Of a stretch of 64,000 bases of DNA, positions 35,001 through 46,200 are shown piece by piece. Within the stretch, counting starts at the first letter, position 1. The number at the start of each line of letters is the position of its first letter. Below the pieces are notes generated by a model, which was given only the letters and a program-made list of their open reading frames with translations, did no database searches and was not told the origin of the DNA. This stretch comes from Diplosphaera chodatii (lineage: Eukaryota; Chlorophyta; Trebouxiophyceae; Prasiolales; Stichococcaceae): positions 1,612,001-1,676,000 of the forward strand of contig JAALGY010000036.1 of assembly GCA_032358165.1 (NCBI GenBank). The letters are read 5' to 3'. A program made the translations under genes and the position numbers.

Positions 35001-35679
35001 ATGGCGCACTATGACGAAGTCGAGATTGAGGACATGGACTGGAGCGAGGAGCTGAACGCCTTCACGTACAGTTGCCCCTGCGGCGACCTATTCCAGATCA
35101 CCATGGTGCGCAGCCTCCCAGCGAGTGGGTGGTTGGCGTGGTGTTGAGCACAGGGCCGCTGCAAGCCTTGGCGGGAATCCGGCGATGCCACCTACTCGTG
35201 GCAGCATTCAGTCTTGCGCTGAATTTGTCACAAGCATCGATGAGGAAAGGAGTACAAGGGCCTGACTGGGCCATCTCGGCATATCACAGCTGCTGTTGTT
35301 GTATTGCTGGTGTCACAGGTATCTGATGCCCAAATTCTGACTGCGCTTCTGTGCATCGCAGGAGGAGCTGGCTCGCGGCGAGGACATCGCCCACTGCCCC
35401 AGCTGCTCGCTGACCGTCGTGGTCATCTACAACCAGGTATGATGCGCGGGAGTGTGCTTACTGATGGCTCCTGCGCGCAAGTGTGGGCGCCTCTTGCACA
35501 GCGGCACAGCATGCGGCCGGATCTGCAGCTATACGGCTCAGCAGCAGGATGCACCCGTTGACGCATTGTTCGCAGGGCCTGAGTGCAGATGCATGTGTGC
35601 GCAGGAGGACTTCCAAGGCGAGGCGGCGCCGCCACCAGCGGACGACATTACGCCGCAGCCCGTCGCAGCGGTGGCATGA
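35001..35679 (+). CDS. DPH3: Diphthamide biosynthesis protein 3 (CSL zinc-finger protein)
   Basis: A small electron donor and zinc/iron protein needed for the first step of diphthamide formation on elongation factor 2; in yeast it also serves the Elongator pathway. Three exons, 35001-35105, 35362-35436 and 35605-35679, chain in phase 0 to 84 residues, the normal size. The start [14 protein letters not shown] is typical. The four metal ligands are in place as CPC (with GDLF following) and CPSC (with SL following), the CSL signature. The protein ends in a Pro/Ala-rich tail of about 20 residues that is not part of the fold. It is cytosolic, as no targeting peptide is present. Complete and confidently identified. 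Confidence 0.96.
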
Positions 35680-36237
35680 GAGGCGCGCCTGCTGCGCTCT
35701 GGCGCACACGGTGTCCTCAAGCTGATGGCGACGACTTGGTGCTAGTTGGTCGCAACCATGCTGTCAGAGCCTTGCACGTGAGCAAGCTGGATGCTTCAGA
35801 GTCGCACAGCACAGCAACAGAAGTCATTCTGGAACATGGTAGTTTGTCGTCACGATTGAGTTGACGATATCTGGAGCAGGCTGACTGGCGCTGATTTTTG
35901 CGAGCTTGTTGCTGAGCACGAGTTGCCTGCAGACTGTGGTTCATGTATATGTAGAGCTTCTAGACCTGCCGTGACAGCAGCCTTGTGCAAGCACACCTCT
36001 TCCGTGACAGCAAGGTGCACTGACCCTAGTCAGATGTGCGAGCACGTCAGATGAGCACGTGCCTTCCACAGCTCCTATCCCAGCCCGGCGACAGTGTATT
36101 CCAACATGCATTGCCTCAACACCGCTCTGGCGTCGAACCGGAGCGCCAACACCAATCTGACCAGCCAGCAGGAGCTCAGCTGCTTCCTGAGAGTTGGGTG
36201 GTCGGGCCGGGGCGCGCGGTCTGAAACCCTAAACCCA
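35680..36237. other. Convergent intergenic region
   Basis: About 560 bp between DPH3 (+) and the BAG-domain gene (-). It holds both 3' UTRs. The motif AAACCCTAAACCC at 36224-36236 sits directly against the BAG stop codon. Confidence 0.5.
36224..36236. repeat. Telomere-like motif next to a stop codon
   Basis: AAACCCTAAACCC, nearly two telomere heptamers, one base downstream (on the minus strand) of the BAG-domain gene's TGA. Confidence 0.8.
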
Positions 36238-38228
36238 TCACGCGGCCGCCTTGCAGGCCTCCACGCGATCGATCAGCTGCTGTGCGCGCACCACCCCCGC
36301 CTTTCGCGCGGCCCGCACACCCGGGGGCGTCTCCCCGCCGTCGGGCGCCCTGATGCCGTCCAGCGTGAGCATCACCTGCACGGCGGTGGTTCAAGGGGAC
36401 TCGTGGCCAGACGTCCCAACACACCAGGGTCTTGTCTTCCTCGGCCAAACACCACAGCATACACAGAGTGCTGGTGCCAGGGCACCAGCTGGAGTCTGCA
36501 TCCTGTGTGGCACGAGGCTCCCTTGAATAGGTACGCTTGCAGGTCCATCCGCCCTCTCTCGTGAAGCCACAGACGCGGGTCCAGACAGCTGCCTCTCACC
36601 CGCGTTAACAGCTCCAGGAGGAGGATGGCCTGCTGGTGGCGTGCGGCGCCGGCGGCGTCCTGTGCGGCGGGCGCGCCGCCGTCCGCCGTCAGCGCATCCA
36701 CCTGCGGTCGGAGCTGTGCCGTCAGAGTGATGGCGGACATCTACTGTCAGAGCGATGGCAGGCATCCTGGACCGGAAGGGAAGCAGTTCCGGATGCCTGG
36801 CAGCCTGGCCACTGCCTAGATGAAGGATCCGCCGGCACCTGCTGCGCCAGGCCGTCCATGTCCTGCTGCACCGCGGCGATGCGGCCCATGAGCTGCGCCT
36901 CCAGCCCCGCAGCAGAGTCCGCCGCTTCCTGCGGCTGCGGCTGCTGCTGTTGCTGCTGCTGCTGCGGCTGTGGTCCTATGGGACCTCGCTGCTGCGGCTG
37001 CGGCTGTGGGCCAATTGGGCTCCCCTGTTGCGGCGGCTGCTGCGGGGGCTGCTGCTGCTGCTGCGGCGGCGGCGACTGGCCCGGCGGCTGCGGCGGCGCG
37101 GCGCGCCTGGGCGGCGGGAACGGCGGGTCGAAGCGGCCGTCGCCAGAGTCCCCCCGCGGCCGGCCCTGCTGCTGCGCCGCGCCCTGCTGCTGTGGAAGCG
37201 GCTGCCGCTGGGGCGCCGGCTGCTGCTGCGGCTGAGGGCTTTGGGCACCAGCGCCGGCGGGCTTGCCGGGGAACGCGGGGTTCCAGCCGGGGACTGCGGG
37301 GTCCGCCGGCGCCCCGTTGGGCGGCGCGCGCAGGCCCCCTGGCTGCGGCATCTGCGGCATTGCCGGCATCGCCGGCTGCTGCGCCCGCTGCACGCCCGCC
37401 GCAGCATTGCGGATCTGGTCCTGCAGCGCATTCGCCGTAGCACACATCAGTCCTAGGTGTTCAGATGTCTGCAGTGGCACCCCAGCTGCACTAGCAGGAT
37501 GGCCCAGCTGATGCTCAAAGTGACGCTGCTTTGAATGGTTTGCTCAGCGACTCAAACGGTCAACTGCCCCAATATAGACAGCACATCTGTAGGATCATGC
37601 AAGCTCGGACATCAGCCAGGCGTGCATCGTCCTGCAGCTGCAGCCGGGGGAGCAGCAGTGCACACCATACCTGGTACGCGAGCGTCTCCACCACTTGCAC
37701 CATGGCCCCGTCCTTGACACCCGCCAGCAGCAGCGGCTCGTTGTCCCGCTTCTCCCGCCCGCGGTGCCTGCAACATGATGCGGGCTTCGCGTCGAGATCT
37801 GTTGCGTGTTCAACGGTAGGCAGGGCTGCTGGCATGGGCGTGTGGAGGGGCGTGTGTGTGCGCTTCTGCCAATGCTTAGGGCAGAGCGGTCAAGGTTGGG
37901 CAGGGGGAAACAGGGCACGCACAGCAGCTTGAAGGCGTCCATGGGCAGCCCCGTCAGCGTCTTGGCCTCATACTGCACACGAAACAACACATAGTCAAGA
38001 CCCAACGAGCGACCAGAAGACGACTGGACCAAAGCAACACTCGGCAAAAGCGGGTATGGGCAGAGCAGAGGGAAGCATGTCCTTCCAGGAGCCCGATCTC
38101 ACCCGCAGCTCGCCAAAGGTGGCGCGCGCGTCCATGACGACGTCCCACCCGGAGCGCTTGTGCACCAGACGCACGCGCAGCGGTGGCGGGTCGCCGCCGC
38201 GGCCGAAGAACGGCACTGGGGCAAACAT
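36238..38228 (-). CDS. BAG: BAG-family co-chaperone with N-terminal ubiquitin-like domain
   Basis: BAG proteins are nucleotide-exchange partners of Hsp70. Six exons close in phase to 364 residues: 38228-38103, 37972-37923, 37767-37671, 37420-36839, 36701-36600 and 36375-36238. Residues about 15-90 form a ubiquitin-like fold (PLRVRLVHKRSGWDVVMDA, KTLTGLPMDAFKLL, LLLAGVKDGAMVQVVE). A BAG helix bundle is split around a low-complexity insert: DQIRNAAAGVQ, then about 130 residues of Pro/Gln/Gly, then LMGRIAAVQQDMDGLAQQV. The rest of the bundle is AILLLELLTRVMLTLDGIR and ARKAGVVRAQQLIDRVEA. This Ubl-plus-BAG order is that of plant BAG1-4 proteins. The Pro/Gln insert makes the protein longer than usual. 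The Met at 38228 starts just before the Ubl domain; an upstream exon cannot be excluded. Confidence 0.85.
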
Positions 38229-38961
38229 CAGGGTTTTGGCGCCAGACCCTGGCCGATCGGCTGCGTCAAGCTCACAGCAACCACCCCCTAGCAGCGAGTG
38301 GGAGCACGGACGCACTTGGGGGAGCGTCTCTGGTTGAGCGAGGCCGCAGTGGCACACTGCAGGCCCTGGCGCCAATGTATCAAAGCAACACCACCAGCAG
38401 CGCTGACGATTGATACGCAGTGCGCTGATCAGCGAGATCAATTCTAGCAGGCGCTTGATGCGTTCTGTCGCTGGGTGTGTTGTGTATGTCTTTGTGCGAA
38501 TGACGCGAGTGGCGAATCCGAACCTTCCAGCTTGTGCCCGAAGCGGCCAGAAGGTGCGCTGTGCTCAGCGTGTTTGCGAGCGCACAGAACAATACACACA
38601 ATACTGTCAAGTGATCTAAGCAGTGCAGCTGCCGCGCAGGCCAGCAGGCAGGTGGTCAGTGGCGCACATTTCGGCAGGCGGTGAAGACCACATGCCCTGA
38701 AGTCGCCATCAGTTGCTTACCATGCAGGCTTGAGCACGGGCACATCGTACAGTCGCATTCACGAGTTGACTATATGAGGTCGTTTCTACATCGCTCTACA
38801 CGACTAGGGCAGCCGCGCTCTGCCATGCACTAGACACTGGCAAGCTGCACTTCTAACTTATCAAGTCGCACCACTTGCACCTGCCAGAAGTCATAGCAAA
38901 CGCTTGGGAGAGTCTCGCAGAACAACAGATCAGGCAGAGGCAGTCAGCAAGCAATAGCAAC
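38229..38961. promoter_or_regulatory. Divergent promoter region, BAG and UBX genes
   Basis: 733 bp between two oppositely oriented start codons of two genes in ubiquitin/chaperone pathways. Shared regulation is possible. No specific element was recognised. Confidence 0.4.
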
Positions 38962-41900
38962 ATGTCAAGCGTGTCCGTCGAAGTGCATGGTGGGTCCTGA
39001 TCAGGATGCCATTTCCGACATCATGCAACACGTGATAGCGCTGCATAGAAGAGGCCCACCTTGCACAATGAGCAGACACGTATGCGACATGATCTGCAAA
39101 GTGTTGTCGCAGCCATGTGCGGCCGATGCATGAGCTGCAGCTTGCTGGCACAGCCAGCCCCGCAGCTGCATCAAGGTGATGAGATGCAGCATCACTGCCT
39201 GCAGGCCGGCGCCACAATGTGCGGGCGTCGCCCATGTCGCCGCTGTCGGCGGTCGCGGAGGCCGCCCTGGCCGCCGAGGGCGTCGCGGGCGTCGCCGCTG
39301 CAGGGTGCAAGCTGCTCCTGGGCAAGAAGGAGCTGGACCTGGGCACCCCGCTGCGCTTTGCCAACGTGCCCGCCGGCGCCAAGCTGCAGCTCATCACAGG
39401 CGCTGGCATGCCTGTGCTGTCAAAGCGCCATGCATGTGCAAGTCATGCACGGCTGCTGACAGTGTCTGGTGTGCAGCTACATGTGATGTACAAGCCAGCT
39501 TCTCAGGGAGATGATCCCTTTCATCTCAACTCGCAGGCCAGGAGCGGCGGCTGGGGATGGGTGAACCCGTAGCGGCGCCCCGGCTGCCGGACTCTCCGAA
39601 GAAGGTGCCATCCAGCGCACCAGCATCATCAAGCTGCATGCGGCCTTCATGTTGTGAAGCCATGACACTTGACCATAAGCCCCTTGACAGCCTTTTGCAC
39701 AGCCTCATCCCAACGATCTATTGACTCTCAGCTGCGCTTGCTTTGCTGTCCTCAGCCTGTCCTCACACGCATCACCTGGCGATGCTGTCTGCAGGCTGGA
39801 GCCACGCCCAGAGCAGCGGACGTGGCGGCGGCCCCCTACACCATGGCGCCAGACTCCAGCCAGCTGACGACCGGCGCAGCCGCTGCTGGCACAGCGTCAG
39901 CCATGCCTGCTACCTCTGGCAATGGCGACAATGTCAGCAGCCCCACAGCAGCACCAGCAGCCACGCCTATCGCAGCAAGCCCCGCTGCGCAGTCAGCAGC
40001 GGCATCCGCTACAGCCGGAGGCTCAGCCGGCGCGGCGGCAGGTGCGGCTGCCGGCGCAAACGCAGCTGCTGCAGGTCCGCAGCCGGACCCGCGGGCCCAC
40101 GAGCTGCTGGGCCGCGCCGCCTGGGTGTTCAGCCGAGCCGCGGCGCAGGAGGCAGCAGCGCCAAGCACCGGGTGAGGCCCTCCTGAAGCTCCTCTTGATC
40201 CTCTCGATACACAAGCTTGTGCAGGATGGTATGTTGTCAAGAGTGGTCAACGCAATGCGCAGCAGGTGCACTGGCACCATGCGCTGTGGCATGCGACCGG
40301 CATGGGTAGGCACTGAAAGCAGGGCACAGCGGTCTGGGTGCTTGATGCAACGGATGATACTATCGACGCTGGGCAGAGCAATCCACACGGGTGCTGGCTG
40401 CGCAGCTCAGGCAACAGAAGCAGTTGGAACAACATCCTTTGACCTTCTGCTTCTATGCTGGTGCTTTGTCTACTGCCATGCTTCCAGACCGAGCTGAAAA
40501 CTGTTCACGCCCGGCTGGATTGCCTGCCGCTTTGGAATCTATAACAGGTGTAATCCAGGTGCAGAACCGCGTTGATGCATTCCCTAGTCATGCACACACT
40601 ATATATTCATAGCTGCCTAGCAACACACTCGCATTGCTCGCAGCCCGGAGGATCCGCCAGACAGCTTCTACGAGTTCACGGCGGACGACTATGCGCGGGT
40701 GGCGCGCGGCTGGGGCGCCAACTTCGCTGCAGGGCCGGCCGCTGACTCTCCGCTGAAGACGGCCAAGATGCGTGCGGCCGATGCGGCGGCGGCGGCGCAG
40801 AGGCTCGGGCCAGTGCCCATCAGGATCTACGGCTTTGCTGACGACTTGGCGCTGCAGGCGACCTTCCCGGCCGTCACTGCGGTGTCAGCGCTTCAGGTGC
40901 GGATATGCAGGAGCTTGAGGGCAGACTTCACTGCAAGCAGGCTCTGTTGCACGCATGTTGTGTTCAAGTTGCTCTTCCGACAGATGCAGGAATGCAGCAG
41001 GGCATGCGCAAGCATTTTGTTGCCCGCATTCGTATCATTACCAAGCATGAAGCAGCTTCGAGCTTGCTCTAAGGGAGGATGTGTCTGCCTGCAGGAGATG
41101 GTCGAGCGTGCTGTGGGGCCGAGTTCGAATGGCCTGCACCTGTACACCGCTCCACCCAAGACTGTCCTGCGACGGCCGCAGGTGCTCGCTGCATTGCCCT
41201 CATTCCTTCAATTTCTGCTGAGGGAGCATGGGGCAGGGTGCATGAGCGGTGTGGTACTGTTATGGAACTCAGCAGCATGCAGCCACCCACCGACTGTCAA
41301 GCATCGAGACATGGATCGCTTCTTGCCGAGGGGCCCCCGTGTATGCTCGATCGAGCTGAGAGCGGACGTGGCATGCTCAGCAATGAAGATGCCGAAGGTA
41401 CGCACCGTCTGCATTGCAGGCAACGCTGTACGAGGCGGGCCTCGCACCAGCAGCAGTGGTGTACATCGGCTGCGGTGGCGACGGCTGCCCTGCCCTGCGA
41501 CCTGATGTAGCCGCACTGCAGGTATCGTGTGCGCATGCACGCCTCTGTACGTGGCGGCACAGCTCCAGTAGCTGCCCATCTCACAGTCCATCACCACCTG
41601 TGGAGCAAGGGTTTTAGGGTTTAGGGTGTCGCAATGTGTTGCCCGTGCCGGCACCCATAGACAGTGCTCGAGGCTGCATCTGCCACTCTGCAGCATGCTG
41701 CTGTGAGCGTCTTCTTGGTTGCAGTGGATCCGTATGTGCGAACGATCGTTGTCATCGGGCACAGGCGGCTGGACTGTGCATAACTGCGTCCGTTTGCAAG
41801 TGAGGTTCCCCTTTCCACTGCAGGGTCCTCCGCCGCCGCGGGAGCGCCAGCCCCCTGCCACCGGCCGCAGCAGGCAGCGAGCCGCTGCAGCGTCTGCTTC

Positions 41901-42185
41901 GAATGGCGCGCCCGCAGCACAGCAGCAGGTGCTGGGTCCGTCTGTGCAGGGAGCACATGCTGTGTGTGTCCCGTTGCCTTTGGCTGTGCGGCCTCCAAGT
42001 GCAACGTGCCACACCAGCGGCTGGTATGCTGTCACTCGCCATGTTTGCCAGCAAGCTGTCAGAGTTGTGCGCTGAACGCAAGAGTTTTCCTACAGGGCGG
42101 CGAGACAGCAGCAGCAGCAGCAGCAGAGGCGCCGCGCTCGGCGTCGGGTGCGAAGCTGCCCAAGTGGCTGAAGCCCAAGAAGTAG
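38962..42185 (+). CDS. TUG/ASPL-type UBX-domain protein (plant PUX1-like), p97/CDC48 cofactor
   Basis: This family binds and disassembles the AAA ATPase p97/CDC48. Nine exons close in phase to 434 residues: 38962-38989, 39205-39399, 39537-39604, 39795-40171, 40644-40896, 41095-41181, 41420-41521, 41824-41928 and 42096-42185. Exon 1 (MSSVSVEVHG) joins GRRHNVRASP to complete the first strands of the TUG-type ubiquitin-like domain (LLLGKKELDLGTPLRFANVP). An Ala/Thr/Gly-rich linker follows. The conserved pre-UBX helix (PEDPPDSFYEFTADDYARVA) comes next. The UBX domain is VPIRIYGFADDLALQATFP, LYTAPPKTVL and LYEAGLAPAAVVYIG. The basic C-terminus LPKWLKPKK matches the family. Intron 2 (39400-39536) is GC-AG with a GCGCTG donor. 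A telomere-like tract lies in intron 7. Confidence 0.92.
41608..41626 (+). repeat. Intronic telomere-like tract
   Basis: AAGGGTTTTAGGGTTTAGGG-type sequence, about two and a half TTTAGGG units, inside intron 7 of the UBX gene, 86 nt after its donor. Confidence 0.85.
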
Positions 42186-43290
42186 AGGTGGTCCTGCACA
42201 TCTACGATCCTGGAGGACACCAAGCAAGACTTTGCCACGGCGCCACTCAAAGCTTCACTAGGTCGCCCTGTGATGTTACCGCTCTGGACAGCCGTTGTGC
42301 ATGTTGAAGCCCAATCACCACTAGGGGTAACCACCATGCATGTGTAGGATGCGGAAGTGGTGCAAGGGGAGGTCAGCAACTGTAACACTGACCATGGTAA
42401 ACATCGCCGTGGGCTGAGACCCTAGCCAGCCGGAACTTCCGCAGTACACCACCCGACCTGCACTCGACGCCGTGCCACCTGGGCTCACATGAAGAGAGGG
42501 GGCGTGAGTCCGAGGTCTCGCACAAGCCCGGCTGTACCAGCAGGCGCGCTGCATCTGCTCCTGCTGCCGCTTTGCTGGGCGTAAGACCTACAGCAGCCAC
42601 ATTCGCGGTCCGCCCTTGCCGCCGTGGCTCCATGCTCGTCAGGCAACCCTTGCCACCCTCGAATACCGGTCGAGTGCTTTGCCCAGACGCCGTCGGTGGC
42701 GCAGCGGCATCTCAGCGACTTCTTGCGGCACGTGCAGCACTCGTCAGATAGCTAGCGGCGCTTTCGGCGGCACCGGCGTCAGCAGCCCAGCTTGCAAGTC
42801 GTCCCCATCCCGGAAGTGGGGCCGCGTCCGCCGCAGCAGCACAGGCTCATTGCCGCTGGAGACCACACCGGAGCGGCTGTGAGCCTGTTTCCAGCAGCCC
42901 TGCTCGCCTCCGGGCGGGGCCAAGCAAGCAGTCCGGCACAAGGTGTGCTTATCGACAGTGACATCCGGCGTGCCCACTGCTCGCACATCCAGCTGTGGCG
43001 CCCACACGAGCAGATCATCGATGGCGTGAGCCTGGAATCGGCTCGATACTGCCCTGTGCGAGGCTGCCGCCGTTGCAGGCTGGCATCCCTAGCTTCGAGC
43101 TTGCCGTGCATCCACTTGTGACATCGTGCTGGAAGCCAGCCTTTGGCAAGCTTTGACACCTGCGACCTGACAGTATCATTCGCACCTGCACGCAGGCTCA
43201 GCTTGGTGGTCCGTTGGGAAGGCTGCACGGGGCAGCAGGCTGCGCTCAGGCGATGCCGGTTCGCCGCAAAGCGGCAGCAGCACTCAGCAC
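42186..43290. other. Intergenic region between UBX gene and receptor kinase gene
   Basis: 1.1 kb. ORFs of up to about 200 codons exist on the minus strand, but they are Cys/Arg/Ala-rich, lack family motifs and overlap the first exon of the next gene, so I treat them as chance. It should hold the UBX 3' UTR and the receptor-kinase promoter. Confidence 0.5.
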
Positions 43291-46200
43291 ATGAGCAGCC
43301 AGCGGCCGCCGCCGGGGGCGCGGCGGGCCCGCTGGCGATGGCAGCAGGCGGCCACAGCGCTGCTGCAGCTGTGCCTGCTCGCGGGCTCACTTCCAGCGGT
43401 ATCAGCACAGAGCACAACCAACTCGCCGGCTGCTTCCTCCAGCGCCGCTCTCAGCACAGCCGAGGCCACTGCGGATCGTGAGTCGGCATCACTGAGCCCC
43501 CAGCGTGCTCTGGCGCCGTGACGGCTGCGATCTCCTGATTTGCTGGATACGGCCTTACTATTGAGCGCCTCGTTATAACCAAGCTTGGGTTCAGGGCCTG
43601 GCTTGGCATTACCGGAGGCAGTGGTCGTTTGCTGCAGCCCTGCCGTGCGCTGGTCTGCAGGGGACATACTGCTGGACGCGGTGGGGGCGCTGGACAACTG
43701 GCAGCTGTACACCGCCGCCAACAACATCAGCGGCTGGAACGCCAGCGCGGGGCCCACCGCCTGCAGCTGGTCGCGGGTGACCTGCGACGCGGACGGCCGC
43801 GTCACAGAGCTGTGAGCACATGCGGCCTTCGCAACCGGACGTTATATACACAGCGTTTTCTTCGTGCGGTCCTGCGCATCGCTGGGTCTGCAAGAACTGA
43901 CGGTTGAGCTAGCGTGCTAGCCCTGTGTCCTGTGCATGGCAGTTGAGCAGTCTTGACAGCCTCGGCGGCCCAGGAGCAGTGTGCGGCTGGGCATCCTTTT
44001 GCTCTGCCCGGGTGAGCAGGTGCTGGTCGACATGTGGGCGCTCGGCCAGCTGTGACGACACACCTGGTCGTGCCCGGACATCCACCACAGACTCTGGGAC
44101 TGCGTCGCCAAGGATTCCGGACTGCGGGCGATGCCCGCTGCAGCTGGAGCGCACGCGCCGCTGGGGGGCGCCTGATTGCGTGGAGCTTTGCCAGCAGGTG
44201 TACAAACGGGTGAGCACGCCAACTTCACTGCGTGCAGGGACCTGGACTGCGAGCCGTGCCCGCGGCAGCTGGAGGGCACGCTGCCGGGGGTGCTGGCGAA
44301 TCTGACGGCGCTGCGGAGCCTGCAGCTGTGCGGCAACAGCCTGCGGGGGACGCTGCCGCCGGCCTGGGGCGCGGACGGCGCGTTCCCGGGCCTCATGGTG
44401 GGACCCACGACAGAGTTGGAACCTGGAGGTTTCCAAAACATTGTCTCAACCCCCGCCATCTGCGTCCGGCCATGCGTTGCGGCAGCTCATGGCTGGCAGT
44501 GGCAGCCCAGATGCAGCAGAAGCCTAGGTGACATTCAGGGTATCGAGATGAGCCCTCAGTCCAGGTCGTGAATGCGACATCATGGGTATGGCTACGTGAT
44601 AGGTGTGCGTGGTGTGTCCGCACCATGCACGTACCCATCAGCCGTCATGGCTGGGCCGGTGGTGCCAGAAGTTCGGGACCTGCTGGTGACCCCAACGTCC
44701 TTGAGCAAAGCAGCTTGGCATATCTCCATTCTAGGCCCCTGCTTTGTGTGACAGCAGTCGTCAATCATGCGCGTCACATGCTGGCAGCAGCTGGCGAGGA
44801 CATGTCACACCATAGCGTATCGTATCGGCTTGGCACGTGCTGCCGTATGTGAGCCGATAGCGGAGCCCTGCATCAATTGCAGACTGTCATTTCCTGCATT
44901 CTGCAGCGGTTGGACATGTCCTCCAACAGCCTGGGGGGCGGGCTGCCGGTGGCATGGGCGAACCCCGCCGCCATGCCCGACCTGCGCTACCTCAACATCA
45001 GCTACAACGGCATCAGCGGCAACATGCCGGCGGCCTGGCTGCAGCCAGAGGCCTTCCCCACCCTCATGAGCCTGTGAGTGTTCTGTCAGTGCTGCTGCCA
45101 CTGTTGCGCCCAGATCAAGCGCCCTACGAGACATGTGTCCATGCAGATTGGCTGAGAACTGCATTCCTGTATGCACGGCAGTGCTGTGCATGTGCGTGTG
45201 TTCAGTCATCGCCATCTGCGCCTGGGTGTAAGGCATAGAAGCTTGCTACTGGACGCACCAGCAAGCCGGCTGGCAAAACAAACTGATATGCCCTGGATGT
45301 GCAGCTGCCTGTGCAGTGCCTATGTCCTGGCAGCCTGTCAGCGTCACTTGTGTCTTCTGGAAGGGAAACGACATGCTGAGTCTGCCACCTGCAGTGACCT
45401 GGCGTCCAACAACATGTCGGGCGCGCTGACAGACAGCTGGGCGGTGCCGACGGCGCTGCCGGCGCTGCGGCTGCTGTCGCTTGCCGGCAACAATTTTGCT
45501 GGCAGCCTGCCGCTGGTGCGCCAGTAGGCTCGCAGCTGAATGAGCTTGCAGCTGAATGAGCTGCTGACGCACTGTTTTGCAAGACTTCTGGGCTGCATGT
45601 GCTGTGAGATGATTGTCCTGGTCTTTGGGACTTTGCTTGTCCTCTGGATGCTGTAGTCGCGTTCTGCGCCTGCGCTGTCGGTGGGCAGGCCGCTGCCTGC
45701 GCACGGCCAGCAGAGTGGCACGGGGAGGGTTTATCGCAATGTGCATCCGCAACGACGAAGTTGTCTCGGAAAGTATGCTGCAGCTGATGGGGTTGGCATT
45801 TCCTCACCATCAGCATCCTCCTGCCTTTAGTCTACAGCTGTGCTGACACTGAGGCTGGGCACTGCAGACGTGGGACAACCCGGACGCATTCCCGAAGCTC
45901 TCGGAGCTGGACCTCAGCCGCAACAATTTCAACGGCAGCCTGCCCGCGGACTGGGGCGCGGACGTGGGGTCATTCCCCAACCTGACCGCGCTGTGAGTGC
46001 AGCCTGCAGAAAGTCGTGCAGCCTGCGTGCGCCATTGTGGTGGTGTGCTTGGGTAACTGCAGGCCATGGGTGTGGGCGCTGGGGAGCAGCATGCTCTCAG
46101 GCGCAGACTGCGCAGCTTGGTCTTGCATGCTGCCCATGCAATGGTGACAACTCTGGAGCGCAGCCTTTGTCCACGGCGTGCAAGTCCCAACAAGCAGTAC

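Noticed and set aside
42779..43417. 212-codon minus-strand ORF upstream of the receptor kinase
   Set aside because: It overlaps the signal-peptide exon of the receptor kinase, is rich in Cys/Trp/Arg with no domain, and has no partner exons in phase.
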